From Aquilaria yunnanensis (Eukaryota > Streptophyta > Magnoliopsida > Malvales > Thymelaeaceae), in the NCBI GenBank assembly GCA_039654915.1, contig JBDJPA010000012.1, forward strand, positions 2,232,001 to 2,296,000: 64,000 nt of DNA, given 5' to 3'. Shown one piece after another: positions 23,044-35,024 of this stretch. The translations under genes and the position numbers were made by a program. Below the pieces are notes generated by a model. The model did no database searches. It was not told the DNA's origin and was given only the letters and a program-made list of their open reading frames with translations. How positions within the stretch are numbered: the stretch's first letter is position 1; each line of letters starts with the position of its first letter.

Positions 23044-26000
23044 AAATACGGTAATCTAACAAAATAACATAAAAGCTCTAGGTATGTGAAATGCTATAAA
23101 ATATCATGGCATTTCATATAAAATAATATAGTAACAAATTGAGAAAACTTTTGTACCACGTGTCATATATCCATGGTAAAGGAAAATTCACACGAAATAC
23201 AGCGAAATTTAGTGAAATTAAAAAAGCATGGTTTCAGCATATATAAAGATATATTAACAACATATATGGAAAGAATGATGAGATTTAATTGTTAACAATT
23301 CAAATAATTATTGTTTGAAATATATGGCACGGTCGTTGCTGTTCCATTGGAATATATTCTTCCTGTCGTCCTCTCTTCATTTCTTAAGGCAAAAACGACT
23401 ACGCACAATTAATTTCTTTTGCACATCAAAGCTAAAAGTTTCCTGTAGAATTTTTTTTTAGACATTTCATCCGCACAAAAATTAGCACTTGCGTTTGTTG
23501 CAACTGTTGGGAAAATGAATGCTTAAAAACTCAAGGTGGTCTATGTTCGATTCTCTCTAGTACCAACACTTAATTATAAAAATAACACAGTGTTTGTTTT
23601 TCGTTAAAAAATTATCAACACTGCCTAAGATTGGTCATCAGGGCAAAAAAATAGAGTAGCTAAGATTGTCGTCAATTCTTTAACAAGTGAAATTTTAGGA
23701 CACCAAAAAATTAATCTACACAAGATGGTAGAATTTAGCCGAACTGAACCTCAGGATAAGGAATGGAATATGCGAAAGGGACCAGGAACCCGAGGTTGGG
23801 GTGAGCAATATTCCTTCCTAGTTATTCCCATGCTTTTAAGTCAAAATGATCCCCTGAAATAATCACCAAAAGATATGTAAATTTTGTTAATTAATTATGT
23901 ATGTTTTTGTTTCGTGGGCAATCTTTTCCAACCCTCTAATCTGGTTGTTGCTATGTGCCTGTACAGTCTAAATTTATATGCATGAGCTTCGTCTAGTTTC
24001 TTATGGAAGGGTCACAGTCTAAACGTAATTATGTCAGAGAATGAAATTGGCAAACTGAAAACAAAAACAATAATTGAGGCACGACTTTATGTTGTTCAAA
24101 TATTTGCATGACCTATAGCATAGGTTTAGGTAGGGAGAACTTCGCAATTTGTGAAGAATGTAGAATGGAAGCATTCAAATTCTACACTCCTAATACCTTC
24201 CACTCTCTGCTCACTGTGGGGCAATACAATGAAAATCACCCCAAACCTTACAACAAAAGAATATATATAGTCTCATCTTCCAAACTTGTTAAAAAGGGGA
24301 TATGACCTCTCAACCGGATTCGAGTCCCCTCTCCCCATTCTCCCTCCTTCCAAAAAACTTTACTTGTAGTAGATAATTTTGCGTAATATATATCTGTATG
24401 TGTGTTTGTTGAGATGGCCCAATCTATCTTCTCCCACCACAAAAGTTTCCCATAACAATAAAATGTCACAGTAAATTGTAGCGGATCACTGCTGTGTCGG
24501 TCATGATCAATAAAATTCAAGGCAACAACAAACAAGTTCTAATACTTATATATGTTTTAGCAAATGGAGGAAAATTGAAGCCAAACACTACACGTTGTAT
24601 TTGATTTGCATCTCCAATGATATTCACATCAAACTTCTATATATGATATATCCCACAAACCGCCCCCCCCCCCCCCTTTCCTTTTTATAAAAAAAAGGAC
24701 TGGTGGTTATAATTATTCTTATTTAATTAGCATGAGACATTTGATTAATTATGTCGCTTTGACTAGGGAGCAATGGAAAGAATTTCATGTGACTTTTCAA
24801 GGTGCATGTGAAGGGCGATCAAAACAGAAACAGAAACTCTAACGGCCACGAATGGACATGATGGTGTCACCCTGACCCTGAGGGGCCAACTCAATGCCGC
24901 CCAAGGACGCAGGTCTCTATCATGCATTTGGTCGTTAATTGTTAAATTCCAAACCTTGTGCACTAAAATAATAAAAAAACAATAAACTATATATATTTCT
25001 TGTGGCATATTATGACTTGGGAAGTATCAGATTCTCCATACCAAATGGGTATTATGGACTAAATTGCATGAACAGGCCAAAAAGTGACCGCTTGCCCTTT
25101 GTGATTTGAGCCAATTTTTAATTTGAATGAAGGCAACAAAACTTCGTTCATGCTCTCTTGGCTACATGTGTTATTAGGAATCATTTGGTCGCCAAAAATA
25201 ATGATGAACGGAAGTTGTTGCATGTTGGTTTCTCAATTCAGGAATTCATGCTTCTTTAGGTTATTCCAAAAATGAGATTTCTTTTATTAAATTAACAACA
25301 AAATCAATTGCTCAGTCGATAACCCTTTTCATTATGTTAGTACCCTTTTCTCTCATGGAGTCAAAATTCGATTTCTCTATCTATATATAAGTTTAGTAGT
25401 TTAGTAGTACATCACTACAGCTTCTTACAAATATTGAATTGGGCTTTTGCTTGTCTTTTCTTGTTAGTAATAAACATTACATGAGCATGAAAGGGATGTG
25501 AGGTTTGGAGTTTTTGATAATCAATTTTTTGTTTTATAAGGATAGAAAAATTTTATAAGCAAAAATAACTTAATTAGGTGCATTCGGTACATCAATTTAC
25601 ACCTATGTATACTCATTTGAATCAGGTCAATTGATTAACTCCATAAATAATTATGGTGTTCATTATAGTACTAATAGTTCTTGATAACGGTAAATCATAC
25701 TTATACCCAATTAAATACTTGAAACAAAAATAGAAAACCGTCTTCACAAATTTGCACACTACTTACAAGAGTAAATGATCTTCTAAGTTTCAACATATTA
25801 CTGTCCCACCATATCCCAAATCATATATCGACTAGAGAAAAACTCATGGTTTAAGAAAAATTATAATAAATGCGTGCTTTTTATTGGTCAAAATGATATT
25901 GTACCAATTGTACCTCTATCTAATAGCTCCATGTTTTGTGATTCAATTTATTCAAGACATTAGATTAAAGTAATGTTTGTAAAAATATTAAATTGTAGTA

Positions 26001-26148
26001 TCTTCTAATTAAGGAAGTGGACAACAAAATCAGAACATCTTCAAATAAAAAGTGTAGATAAATAATCTATGATGGAGATAGTATATGAATATAGTAATTA
26101 GGGTACTATGTGTATCTCCGTGAATTATTCCGTGTTATACTTTTATCC
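23044..26148. other. Intergenic DNA without a supportable gene
   Basis: AT-rich, with a poly-C run of about 14 bases at 24663-24676. Short ORFs (24108-24305, 24248-24535, 24763-25008) have no recognisable domains. No repeat boundary was found. Confidence 0.55.
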
Positions 26149-26157
26149 TTGAACTAT

Positions 26158-27483
26158 GGATAAAATTCATATATGATCCCCTGACTATAATGGTCATCCT
26201 AATATAGTTCCTTAACCCATTTAATGCCTCTTAAAATCCTCTAACTCATATATTATGTCTTATCTAAGCCCATTCAACAATTTTATTATATCTTGGACGG
26301 AAGTTGCTTATGTGACACTTTCTAGGTACCACACTACCGCATGACATCATTTTTTATAACAATAAATGACTATACCAAAAGAACAATAAATTTTAGGATA
26401 AAATTGATATAAACACACAATTTTAGAGAATAAAATGTAATTAGCCCAAACATATTCTTTTTCCCAAGTCTTCTCCATAGTCTGATTCACCAAAAAAGAA
26501 AAGCCTTTCAATTTTCATGAATCTAGAAGCAAATGGACTAGCAAATCTACTCAAAAAAACCCTAAGCAAATCATATGCCTACAGAAGATGAATCAATCTC
26601 ACAACCATAACCAAATGTCTTGAACCAAGCATCGACAATCTATCTCATCTTTTCCACCTTGATTTGCAACTTCATGGCATCACAAGCAAATCGGTGCACT
26701 CACAAATCTGATACCCATAATAGGATTAGTCTGGTATAAAGCCCTGAACCTATGAATGACGACATGGGCTGGGTGTGACAAAAGATGCGTGGGAAGGCAA
26801 GGGGAGCACGTGGTAGGATACGATGGCGCATGTAAAGGTGGAAGCGAGAAGAATCACTGCAATTGTCACTATGTGGGATATCAAAGGGGTCCTAATGATG
26901 GAGGCATAGTTGCCAAGGGGCTCGACGCAAAGGCACTGCCTCGATTCTTGTGAGGAACTCTCAAATTTGTTTTCTTCTTTTGTTGTTTTAACTTCCAAAT
27001 TTGGCTTCTTTATTGAATGGATTTAATTAGGGAAAGATTTTCCGTTGAACTCTGAAATGGGTATCTAATATTTACATGATACTATTTTCAATTGGACTTG
27101 AATCAAATTTGGAAGAGCAAATCTGAAACCAAAATCATGTTTTGGTTCATGAGGTGAAGAATAGGTTGTTTGGGGAAAAGAGAATGAGTTGGGCTAATTA
27201 TGTTTTAGCCTATAAGAATATGTTTTTGTGTCAATTTTAGCCTAAAGTTTCTTATTCTTTTAATATAGTCATTTATTGTTATAAAAGAGATGGTCACGTG
27301 GCAGTGTAGGACCTAGCAAGTGCCACAACATCAACTTCCATCCAAGATGACGGTAAAATTGACGGAAGGGACTTAGATAATACATGATATATGAGTTAGG
27401 AGACTTTAAAAGACACTAAATGAAATAAAGGACCACATTAGGAAGACCGTTATAGCTAAAGGATCAAATATGGATTTTACTCC
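26158..27483. mobile_element. Non-autonomous MULE with about 300-bp TIRs, 1326 bp
   Basis: A perfect 9-bp TSD, TTGAACTAT, lies at 26149-26157 and 27484-27492. The TIRs begin GGATAAAATTCATAT (left) and GGAGTAAAATCCATAT (right, reversed) and can be followed for about 300 bp: GATCC, GTCNTCCTAAT, CTAACTCATATATNATGT, TTGGACGGAAGTTG / TTGGATGGAAGTTG, AACAATAAATGACTATA, AAAATTGA.A.AAA, TAATTAGCCCAA. Long TIRs plus a 9-bp TSD define a Mutator-like element. The non-TIR core (about 26460-27190) has a short open frame on each strand (26756-26953 and 26750-26998) that I do not recognise; it may be captured DNA. Confidence 0.88.
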
Positions 27484-28239
27484 TTGAACTATAGACGTTG
27501 CATAAGTCTTTAACCATATAAAATTGCCCCATGCATGAAAATCCTAGAGTAGGGGTGAGTATAAGTTAGATAAACTTGAGACTCAACCTAAACCATCCCT
27601 ATTGGGTTAGGTTAAGTTGGGTAAAAATCAATCATGATTCGTGGGTTGATTTCACATTTAGGAGTATTGTTGATTTTTTTGTTGGTTTTGGTTTCATATT
27701 GAACCAACTTAAGATGAAATTAAACCCAAGGTATTTGTATACAAGCATAATAAAAATTGTGATATTAATAAATTGTTCATATATTCATGTATAAACATGT
27801 ATATTACTAAATTGCTCAATATTATTGTGTAAAAGCATGTACATTTAGACATATACATTAAATATTACCACATCCGCCCTATGTTCTTTGAAATATTCAT
27901 TTTTTTACTTAAGTTTGACTTAAATTTATTCATATTATTATTGGATAAAATTTATTTATGGTCCATAACTTTTTTATATTGTCCTAAATGAGTTCCTAAC
28001 CTTCACTTTGTCATATTAAAGTCTTAAACCTCCTTATTTTGTCTCAAGTGTAGTCATTTTGTCAATTTTATGGTTAAATTTAATGAAATTTTGAGAAAAA
28101 TTTCAACTTTAATCCCTATATCTTTTTCCTCCCACTCAATTTACCCATAACATGTAAATTTAACATATCAACCCTCTCTCTCATCCATTTCAACTCTAAA
28201 AAAAAAAAATCTAACTCCCTAGAAAAAATCCATTCCAGC

Positions 28240-28512
28240 TGCCGCCATTACCTCTTCCTCCTTCGATCGTCACTGGCCTTCCCCCGCACCCACAATCTAG
28301 CACTTCTTTTCCTTACATCAGCCTGAAAAAGAAAGCTAAAGTTCAAATGGTATCCAACAACTGTAATACCTATCGATTATAGGTGTATTTTACTTACGGC
28401 TTCCACGAGTTGCTGAATCTTCGCTTCAGTGAGGTTTGATACATGACAAGCAAGCCCAGCCTTGAGTTCATCATAAGTAATTTTCTTAATGTTGTTGCTT
28501 GTTAGTGTCTAT
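28240..28512 (-). pseudogene. Captured CDPK-like EF-hand fragment, downstream part
   Basis: Minus-strand exon sequence reads NNIKKITYDELKAGL, then LTEAKIQQLVEA, and after a predicted 75-bp GT-AG intron (28323-28397) continues with ADV before diverging near 28310. This matches the second half of one EF-hand and the start of the next in calcium-dependent protein kinases, where ITYEELKxGL and LMEAADVD are family signatures. The upstream half of the same region lies at 30754-30830 beyond the hAT insertion. A single-base shift separates the two parts near 28500. Retention of the intron indicates DNA-level capture. No Ca-binding loop is complete and no function is expected. Confidence 0.55.
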
Positions 28513-30745
28513 GTAGGATTGATCATGGTTCGGTTTGGTACGGGTTAATGGCGGAACCGAACCAAACCGAAATACCTTTGGTTCCAAAAAATTTTAACCC
28601 AACTCAAGAACTGAGAACCGACCAGAACTAGAACCATGGTTCTGGGTCTTCTAGTCTGACGGTTCCATAACACATATACAGCTTTTAGTTCCACCTCATG
28701 GCCAAACTTTATGATGAGCTGAACATTGGCTGATATTTTGGTGAGTAAGTGGTTGGTGGGAGGACTAGTCTGATCGAAGTGGGTATCTAATTTACCAGTC
28801 AAAGTGGTGGTAATTAATTGGAATTACAGGGACAGTGAAGGAAGAAAAAAAATGGGCCTACTCCTTAAACTAAAGAAAAACACAAAAAGCACTTTAACAG
28901 GGCCGTCTTAAACCATGCTGAACAAGCTGTAAGCTCATACTACTTCTCTATTAGGAAATCAAGAAAGAAACAGAAGTTGCCTAAAAAAATTAAACTAACT
29001 ACATGCAATATGAAAGCTAAAGAAACAATGGCTTATGTGTCATAAAACCCAGAAATTGACACAAGATTCCTTTGCCTGTAATTTCAAACACAAGGCACCA
29101 GCACAAAAAATTGAATCAAAAGAGCATTATTATTAAGAGAGCATTATTGTTGAATCTTCATTGTAATTCACCTTGTTTTCTTCTTAACACGTGTAAAACC
29201 TTTGCCAACACACTTCCGGCAATATTTAGAAATCACTTCACCATCTCCACCATAGTTTGGACATACAGATACCTGGTATGAATTCAAGTATGTATTAGTG
29301 ATAGTTAAAAATGTGATCCTTTTATTCTTATTGAACAACCAAAAAAAGAAAACAACAAAAAAAACTGGAACGTAACCAACAGACTACAAAAGCAAAGAAT
29401 GAGAAAAGAAAACCATGTAATAATATCCATTACTAGACCTGCCCATGGAACCTCTGCTGCTCCATGGTTAGAGGACAGAACCAGGATAATTTACCGGGGT
29501 TCACTTCCTTAACTGTATCATCTTTTACTGATCACAGGGAAACCTAAAGTTAGAGGATTATAGCTAATTCATTGAAAGTACAAGGTTAAGGGTTAAGCAT
29601 TCAATATATGCTAGTTTGAAATTAACATTAAGATCTTCATTTACATTATCTATATGCAAAGATATCGTCGCTCCAACGCCATACTTAAGACAAAACCGAT
29701 TATGTGGGAACTTCACCAATTAGTCTGTTTATAGAAAGCCTACAACTTGACTGGTTAGCATTTAGCAATACTCAATCACATGGTTTTGATCTCTTATGAA
29801 TAATAAGAGGCAACAGAAGGCAAGTCTCAAAACATTGGATACCAATTTACTTATTAAGCAATTTTAAAGACCACTTGCTGATTAAAAACTTATATCAAGA
29901 ACTTTTACATTGACAGACAGGTATAACATTTATACCTAGAAATTAACACTTATACGGAGGGGATACCTGGGCAGCTGGGTGTCGGGAAGAAATTTTGCCC
30001 CTTTCTGTTGTGAAACGGAAGCAAGCTACGAATCAGAAGGCCAAAATGAAAGGCCGCGAATCTGAAGACCGCTGTGAATTGAAAGCGTGCTGCGAATCGG
30101 AAGAGAGCTACAAAACAAAAAGGAACAAATCAAAATAAAAAACGTTGAAACAGGAACAACGAATCGATTCGAAATGAATCAGGAAATCAAAAACTGGTTC
30201 TAAATCTAATTTACCAGCAATGAAGAGCACGACACTTGATTCTCAATCAGTCGATCACCATTCCCACGCCAATAGCCTCATCTTTTTCGTCTTTGTCTTT
30301 GAATTTGGTGCTCTACTTGGAAACCCTAACCCCTTTCTTTGTTTCGAACTCTAAAGAACAAGGAGTTACGAATCGGTTGCAGTTGGAGTGGAGTGGAGAG
30401 ATAGAGACAGAGAAGACGAATTATTGAATTAGAAAATGGTAATACGCAATGCCGGACCATTCATTTTTGTTTAAAAGGACATTCAAACCCCTATGCTTTC
30501 TGAACTTTCATATTTACCCTTACATTTTACATAATATATAATATACATGACTAATTTATAATAATCTCAGTTCGGTTCTTCTTCGGTTTGGTTCCACATG
30601 GAACCAAAACCAACCAAAAAACCTATGGTTTTTTGACAGATAGAACTAACCCACAAACCATGATCAATTTTTACCCTAACCCAACCCTGCCCACCCCTAT
30701 TGGGTTGGATAAACCCATAGTTCTACCCGACCCGTGCTCACCCCT
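28513..30745. mobile_element. Inner hAT-like element, 2.2 kb, inserted in captured CDPK fragment
   Basis: The 8-bp flanks GTGTCTAT (28505-28512) and ATATCTAT (30746-30753) differ only by two G-to-A transitions. The ends AGGATTGATCATGGTTCGG (left) and AGGGGTGAGCACGGGTCGG (right, reversed) are aligned TIRs. Subterminal regions are rich in GGTTCGGTT-type strings, common in plant hAT non-autonomous elements. The interior carries a DnaJ-like exon (29160-29272) and exon-like DNA at 29940-30430, but no transposase. Removing the element rejoins the EF-hand sequence on either side, supporting the boundaries. Confidence 0.65.
29160..29272 (-). pseudogene. Captured DnaJ cysteine-rich zinc-finger exon
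   Basis: On the minus strand, directly after a CAG acceptor, the frame reads VSVCPNYGGDGEVIS then KYCRKCVGKG and RVKKK. This is the last part of the CxxCxGxG zinc-finger domain of DnaJ/Hsp40, close to plastid-type DNAJA proteins (VSVCPNCGGDGEVI). One zinc-ligand cysteine is changed: CPNY in place of CPNC. The reading stops at a TGA at about 29171. It is a gene fragment inside a transposon, not a working co-chaperone. Confidence 0.6.
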
Positions 30746-30753
30746 ATATCTAT

Positions 30754-30830
30754 CTCTGCAAACATTTGCTGGATCAGTCCTTGAATTTCTTTGTCGGAAA
30801 CTGAACAGCACATAACACTACCCCGCTATT
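30754..30830 (-). pseudogene. Captured CDPK-like EF-hand fragment, upstream part
   Basis: Minus-strand reading SVSDKEIQGLIQQMFAEI matches the entering helix before the first EF-hand loop of CDPKs (LSEEEIxGLKxMFxxID). It joins in order to the fragment at 28398-28512 once the hAT-like element is removed. A donor-like site (CAG/GTAATT) occurs further upstream at about 31019-31025. Confidence 0.45.
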
Positions 30831-31039
30831 ATCCTCATCAAAATAATTTACAGTGCACCTAATTTACAGAACCTTTGGATTAAAACTAACTACTCCGCTC
30901 TTGAATTAATAATCCTGGATTCATCAAATAATTACAAGAAAGAATAACCACAGACAAGAAATCACAGGGAAAAAAAACCCCAAGAAAGACCAAGGATTTG
31001 GAGGGAGGAAAATGGAAAGAATTAATTACCTGAAACAAA

Positions 31040-31500
31040 ACCTGACAGCGAGCACATCGCACACACGCCAACTACCTCATCCACCGCCGAACTGCAGTCA
31101 TCGCCACCCTCGACACCGACCTCTACTACGAAGCCATTCGATACTTCTCCAAGATCATCAACGGCCGCCGCCCCGCGCTAAAATTAACCGCACCTTCGCT
31201 CTCTACTTTAATGGTTAAAATAGAGGAATTAAAGCGAATTGTTGCTTCTGGTGGAATAGGAATCATGGATTATCACGCTTTGATCGTATTAAGAATAGGG
31301 TGCTCAAGATCTTTGTTAAAAAAAGGTGCGAGCTTGCTGATGGAACTGATGTCGAAACGATCTAGGACTAAGCAAAGATGTCCACTTTGGCGCTTTACAG
31401 GTTGCTGCAAAGGGATATTCCAGTTTAATGGCGGCAATTATCAATGAGGAGGCGGTAGAAAGACAGAAGAGTAGAGTCGTGGTGGCAATTGAGGCTCAAG
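31040..31500 (+). pseudogene. Captured TPR15-like gene fragment
   Basis: Two blocks in different frames. The first (about 31060-31185) reads IHRRTAVIATLDTDLYYEAI then RYFSKIINGRR; the second (31211-31500) reads KIEELKRIVASGGIGIMDYH, ALIVLRIGCSRSLL, then in a shifted frame KKRCELADGTDVE and KMSTLALYRLLQ. This order matches plant TPR proteins of the TPR15/DnaJ-TPR group (DYHALIGLRRGCSRSEL; ARMSALLLYRLLQ). Stops and shifts make it non-functional. Its orientation is opposite to the CDPK fragment, so the two came from separate source genes. Confidence 0.55.
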
Positions 31501-32227
31501 AGACTAAAGGGGTATTCCAGTTCTGTTCTTTGAAGTTAGAAAGGATGAGAAAGATGGAGAAAATGTTAAATTTATGGATTAAAGTTGACATTTTTTCTGA
31601 ACTTTAGTTTAACTGTAAAATTGGAAGAATGACACAGCTGGGATAAAAATAGTGAAATTAAGGACCTTAAGAGGACAAAACGAAGGTTAGGGATCCGTTT
31701 AGGCTAATGCTAAAAAGTTAAGGATCACAAATGAATTTTATTATATTAATATTTGTTAGAAAATATTTTAAAAAATATATTTAGAAACTATAAGTTTTTA
31801 TTTATTATTTATATATAAAGGTTTTTCATTTATCTACTAAAATATTGAAAATAAAAATTCATTGATTAATTGGTATAAATATTGAACATTGCAAAGAACT
31901 TGGTACAAAGAGAATATGATATTATAAAATTGCTCATATATTAAAAGCATGCACATTTAAATTAAGTTGTGTATTATATTAAATATTTCCTAAACAGGTT
32001 GTGGATATAATTTTATTAGATTACTAAGTTGTTAACTGTTATATCTATATGATATGAATTGAAAAACCTGAAAATCAGAACAAAAAAATCAGGCTCATAG
32101 TTTTAGTTCTATTTGATTTTTGGCTCTCAGTTAGTTATGATTTTTTTTAATCATTACTATTTTAGGTTGGCTTAATTTTATCAAAAAATCGAACCAACCT
32201 AACTAACTCATACTCATTTCCCAGAGT

Positions 32228-32526
32228 GACAGTGGACAAGCAAATAAAAGCAAATGCCTAGATTTGGGCTTGTGTCTTGTTGAGCCGGACAAGAAGCCCA
32301 ATAATTATTCATATCATTATGTGTTTCTGGATTAATTCATTAAGTTCTAAGCCTGGGCCTACAAGGATTTTTTTTTCCTTTTCGTCCTCCAGGAAGTATT
32401 AGTTGTAGGCTTGTAGGCCTGTAGAGCAGCGCTACCCCGTACGGCAGTGTAGAAACGTACATTAAAAATTTCCATACAATAATTGAAGAGGACGATAATT
32501 TGACAGAAAATGTTTTAAGATGTTAA
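32228..32526. other. Spacer between the two transposon nests
   Basis: About 300 bp of unremarkable AT-rich sequence between the hAT/MULE nest and the large MULE. No gene or repeat recognised. Confidence 0.6.
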
Positions 32527-33269
32527 TTTGGGCACTGGCTTTAGTGTCTGAAAGGCCCTCCAACTTTGGGGAATCGAATAGATTGGTCATTTAACTAAGG
32601 TGCAGTTCAATTTGGTTCTTAAACTTTGATTAGTATCACGATTAAGTTCAAATGCAAATGTGGAGTAGCCTTGCATGGCCAAACCCCCCGTTAAATTGTA
32701 ACTTGTTGGAATATGTAGGAGACAACAAAGCTGACATGGAGATATTAAGGGCGGGAGACTTCCTGCCAAAATGATGGTAGGTAAAAAAAAAAAGTAAACA
32801 TAGACTCCAAAACACATTTTAGACAAATGGGAAAACAGTGAAGAAAAGTGTTTGAGGCAGCAGCATTAAAGTGGTCCTGAAGGATGGTATTAAGGATTCC
32901 AACAGAGAAGAGGTACTTTAATGCTTCATTTACTGTCAATGGAGTGAGAAAGTGAAGTTAATTTTGTTATTGTTTTGGTTTCTCTCTTCCTGGTAGTTGT
33001 ATGTGTAAAATAAGAAAAATATTGAAGTAGAATTGGTGATAAAAAAACAATGACACCCATTTTTTGGATGTAGATATGATAGCACATATAGGCACATGAA
33101 TTTAAAAAATCTTTGCTGGTTATGTCCTACTAGTGGTGATGCTTAGAAGAAGTTAAATATTAGTGTAAAACACACATGTTTGTTGGATATTGATATTGGT
33201 ACCGCGTGGAGAAAACCTTGGGTTTACAATAAAACTACAATTGACACTTGTTGTTGACTGTGTGTAGAT

Positions 33270-34238
33270 GTGGAAAGCAAAAAATTGACTAATAATTTTT
33301 ATTTGAAAAGTAGAATGGAGTTCACGGTCTTCATGTATTATGGCGGAAGCTTTAGTAGAGGAAAACATGTGAAGTATGTTGGATATAAGCTAAATTCTGA
33401 AAAATTCGATGAAGATAAGATATCCATACGGTTTTTAAGAAGCATATTGGAAGACAGAGGGTACAAAGAGAATGATATCAAAGTGATATACTACAAAGTT
33501 CCAGGTAGTTCACTTGTTGATGGGCTAAGTGAGTTGCAGAACGATTCTACTACACTTGACATGGTAGCCACCACCATGGTCAATGGGAGTATTGAAATAT
33601 ATGTGGAGCATTATGAGCATGTCTTCAAGAGACTTGAGAACATGAGTAAGGCAGAAGAGAAGTCTGGGGAGTGCATTTTAGGATTAAAGAATGATGCTGA
33701 AAGCATAGAAGGACAAGAGGTTCATATAATTAGTGATAAAGAAAATGGCTTATTTGATGATGTTGAGCTTCAAGAAGAGCATAGAAATGAGCTACAATAT
33801 ATTGATTTGTCTCTATTATCAGATGGGGATAATGATATAATAGAGGCAGTTAATGTGATGAAAGAATACTATAAGCCTTTAAGGTCCAAAGTTCCAATGG
33901 AATGAGAAGTTCCACCAAGAAAGAATGGTGGAGAATTTGATTCTAAGGGTGAGACGCAATGTGATGAGGGCCATGAAAGTGAAGAATTATCATCATCAGA
34001 CCTAGGGAGCTACTACAGTACCAGTGAAAAAGGAAAAAATGGAGAAAGAGTTATTGTTAGAAGGAAGAGTATGGCCAAAATATGATCCAAATTCTAAAGT
34101 TTGCCATATTGAAATTGGGATGATTTTTTATAAACTACACTCAATTTAGGCAAGCATTGATAAGATTTTCTATCCAGGAGAAGTTTGATTTATCCTATAT
34201 CAAGAATGACTCTATGAGGATTAAAGCTAGATGCAAAG
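33270..34238 (+). pseudogene. mudrA: Outer MULE mudrA, N-terminal part
   Basis: The first 211 codons are open (33270-33905). From the second Met (about 33315) the protein starts with a PB1-like domain seen at the N-terminus of many plant MULE transposases (MEFTVFMYYGGSF, YVGYK, followed by a DxxS.RFL... ELGY-equivalent region), then an acidic linker. After the stop at 33903-33905, fragments in shifted frames give a GSYYSTSE-like linker and the start of the DNA-binding domain (IKARCKGKG). The younger MULE is inserted right there, in the CKGK-x-W motif, with the reading resuming at 39665. Confidence 0.8.
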
Positions 34239-35024
34239 GGAAAGGTTCGGGTAAATTGCATGCCCTACCCCCAACCTTTAATTATTGTTTCTGTTCTAAC
34301 CCTAACCTTCAATTTGTTCATTGCGTGTCCTTAACCCGATTAAAACGTTTCATTTCCACCCCTACGTGGACGGAACTCGTCGAAATGGACGGCGAATGCC
34401 ATGTTAATGCTCATGTGGCACTGGAATGTCCACGCTGGCCCAGTAAACACACCAATCATTAATTTTGGAGAAAACAAAATTGAAAAAGAGAGAAAACAGA
34501 GGAGGGGGACGTTCATCCGTTTTTTGAGTATAGCAGAGAGTGGAAAGAGAACTGAATGAAAAAGAGATAGGGTTTGAGAACGAGAAAAAAAATCTGACAT
34601 TGCACGAAGAAGAGAAGATTTGGAATCACAAAGCCGAGAAAGGGGAAAATAGTAGATAATCAAAGAAAGATAAGAGATTCCCGAAAAGAATGGTAGCAGG
34701 GAAAGTGAAGAGAGATGGGAATGAAGTCTGCCCACAGTACAGTAAGTCTATATGCTTTTATGATTAAGTGATAAAGAATATTTTAGAGTTGAATGTGGAT
34801 GTGTGGGGGCGTTGGGGAAGTAAAAGGCATGGTGGGGTAAATGGGTGGTATGTGTGTGTCGTCTGTGTGAGTTGTGTGTGTGTGTATCTGTAGGGGAAGG
34901 GAGACAAAATAGGGACCATAGGAGAATATAGAATTAAGTGATAATGGATGGGGGAATATAAAATATTGGTGATTAATATAAATAGTATTTTCCATTTGCA
35001 GGACGTGGTGATGGTTATTTAATT

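Larger units (their letters stand above)
27943..31743. mobile_element. Pack-MULE-like element carrying two host-gene fragments
   Basis: TIRs of about 170 bp: 27943-28125 and the reverse complement of about 31570-31743 share ATAAAATT.ATTT.TG, TAACTTTTT, CCTAACCTTC, TTTTGTC, CAATTTTA..GTTAAA and TCAACTTTAATCC. The probable TSD is TATTATTATT / TATTAATATT (27933-27942, 31744-31753; 8 of 10, in AT-rich DNA, so weak). No transposase is present. Between the TIRs are pieces of a CDPK-like EF-hand gene (minus) and a TPR15-like gene (plus), the composition of a Pack-MULE. It is interrupted by a hAT-like element at 28513-30745. Confidence 0.7.
27551..32219. mobile_element. Outer hAT-like element of a three-level nest
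   Basis: Left end AGGGGTGAGTATAAGTTAG and right end (reversed) AAATGAGTATGAGTTAG form short TIRs. Flanks are an 8-bp repeat with one transition, CCTAGAGT (27543-27550) and CCCAGAGT (32220-32227), the size expected for hAT. Its own sequence is only 27551-27942 and 31744-32219 (about 870 bp, AT-rich, non-coding) because a MULE is inserted within it. Both arms end in family-typical GGGTT/GGTTGG strings. The assignment rests on TIR shape and TSD length. Confidence 0.6.

Noticed and set aside
34340..34735. 131-codon minus-strand ORF
   Set aside because: Lies across the left TIR and leader of the inner MULE; a shadow with no domain.
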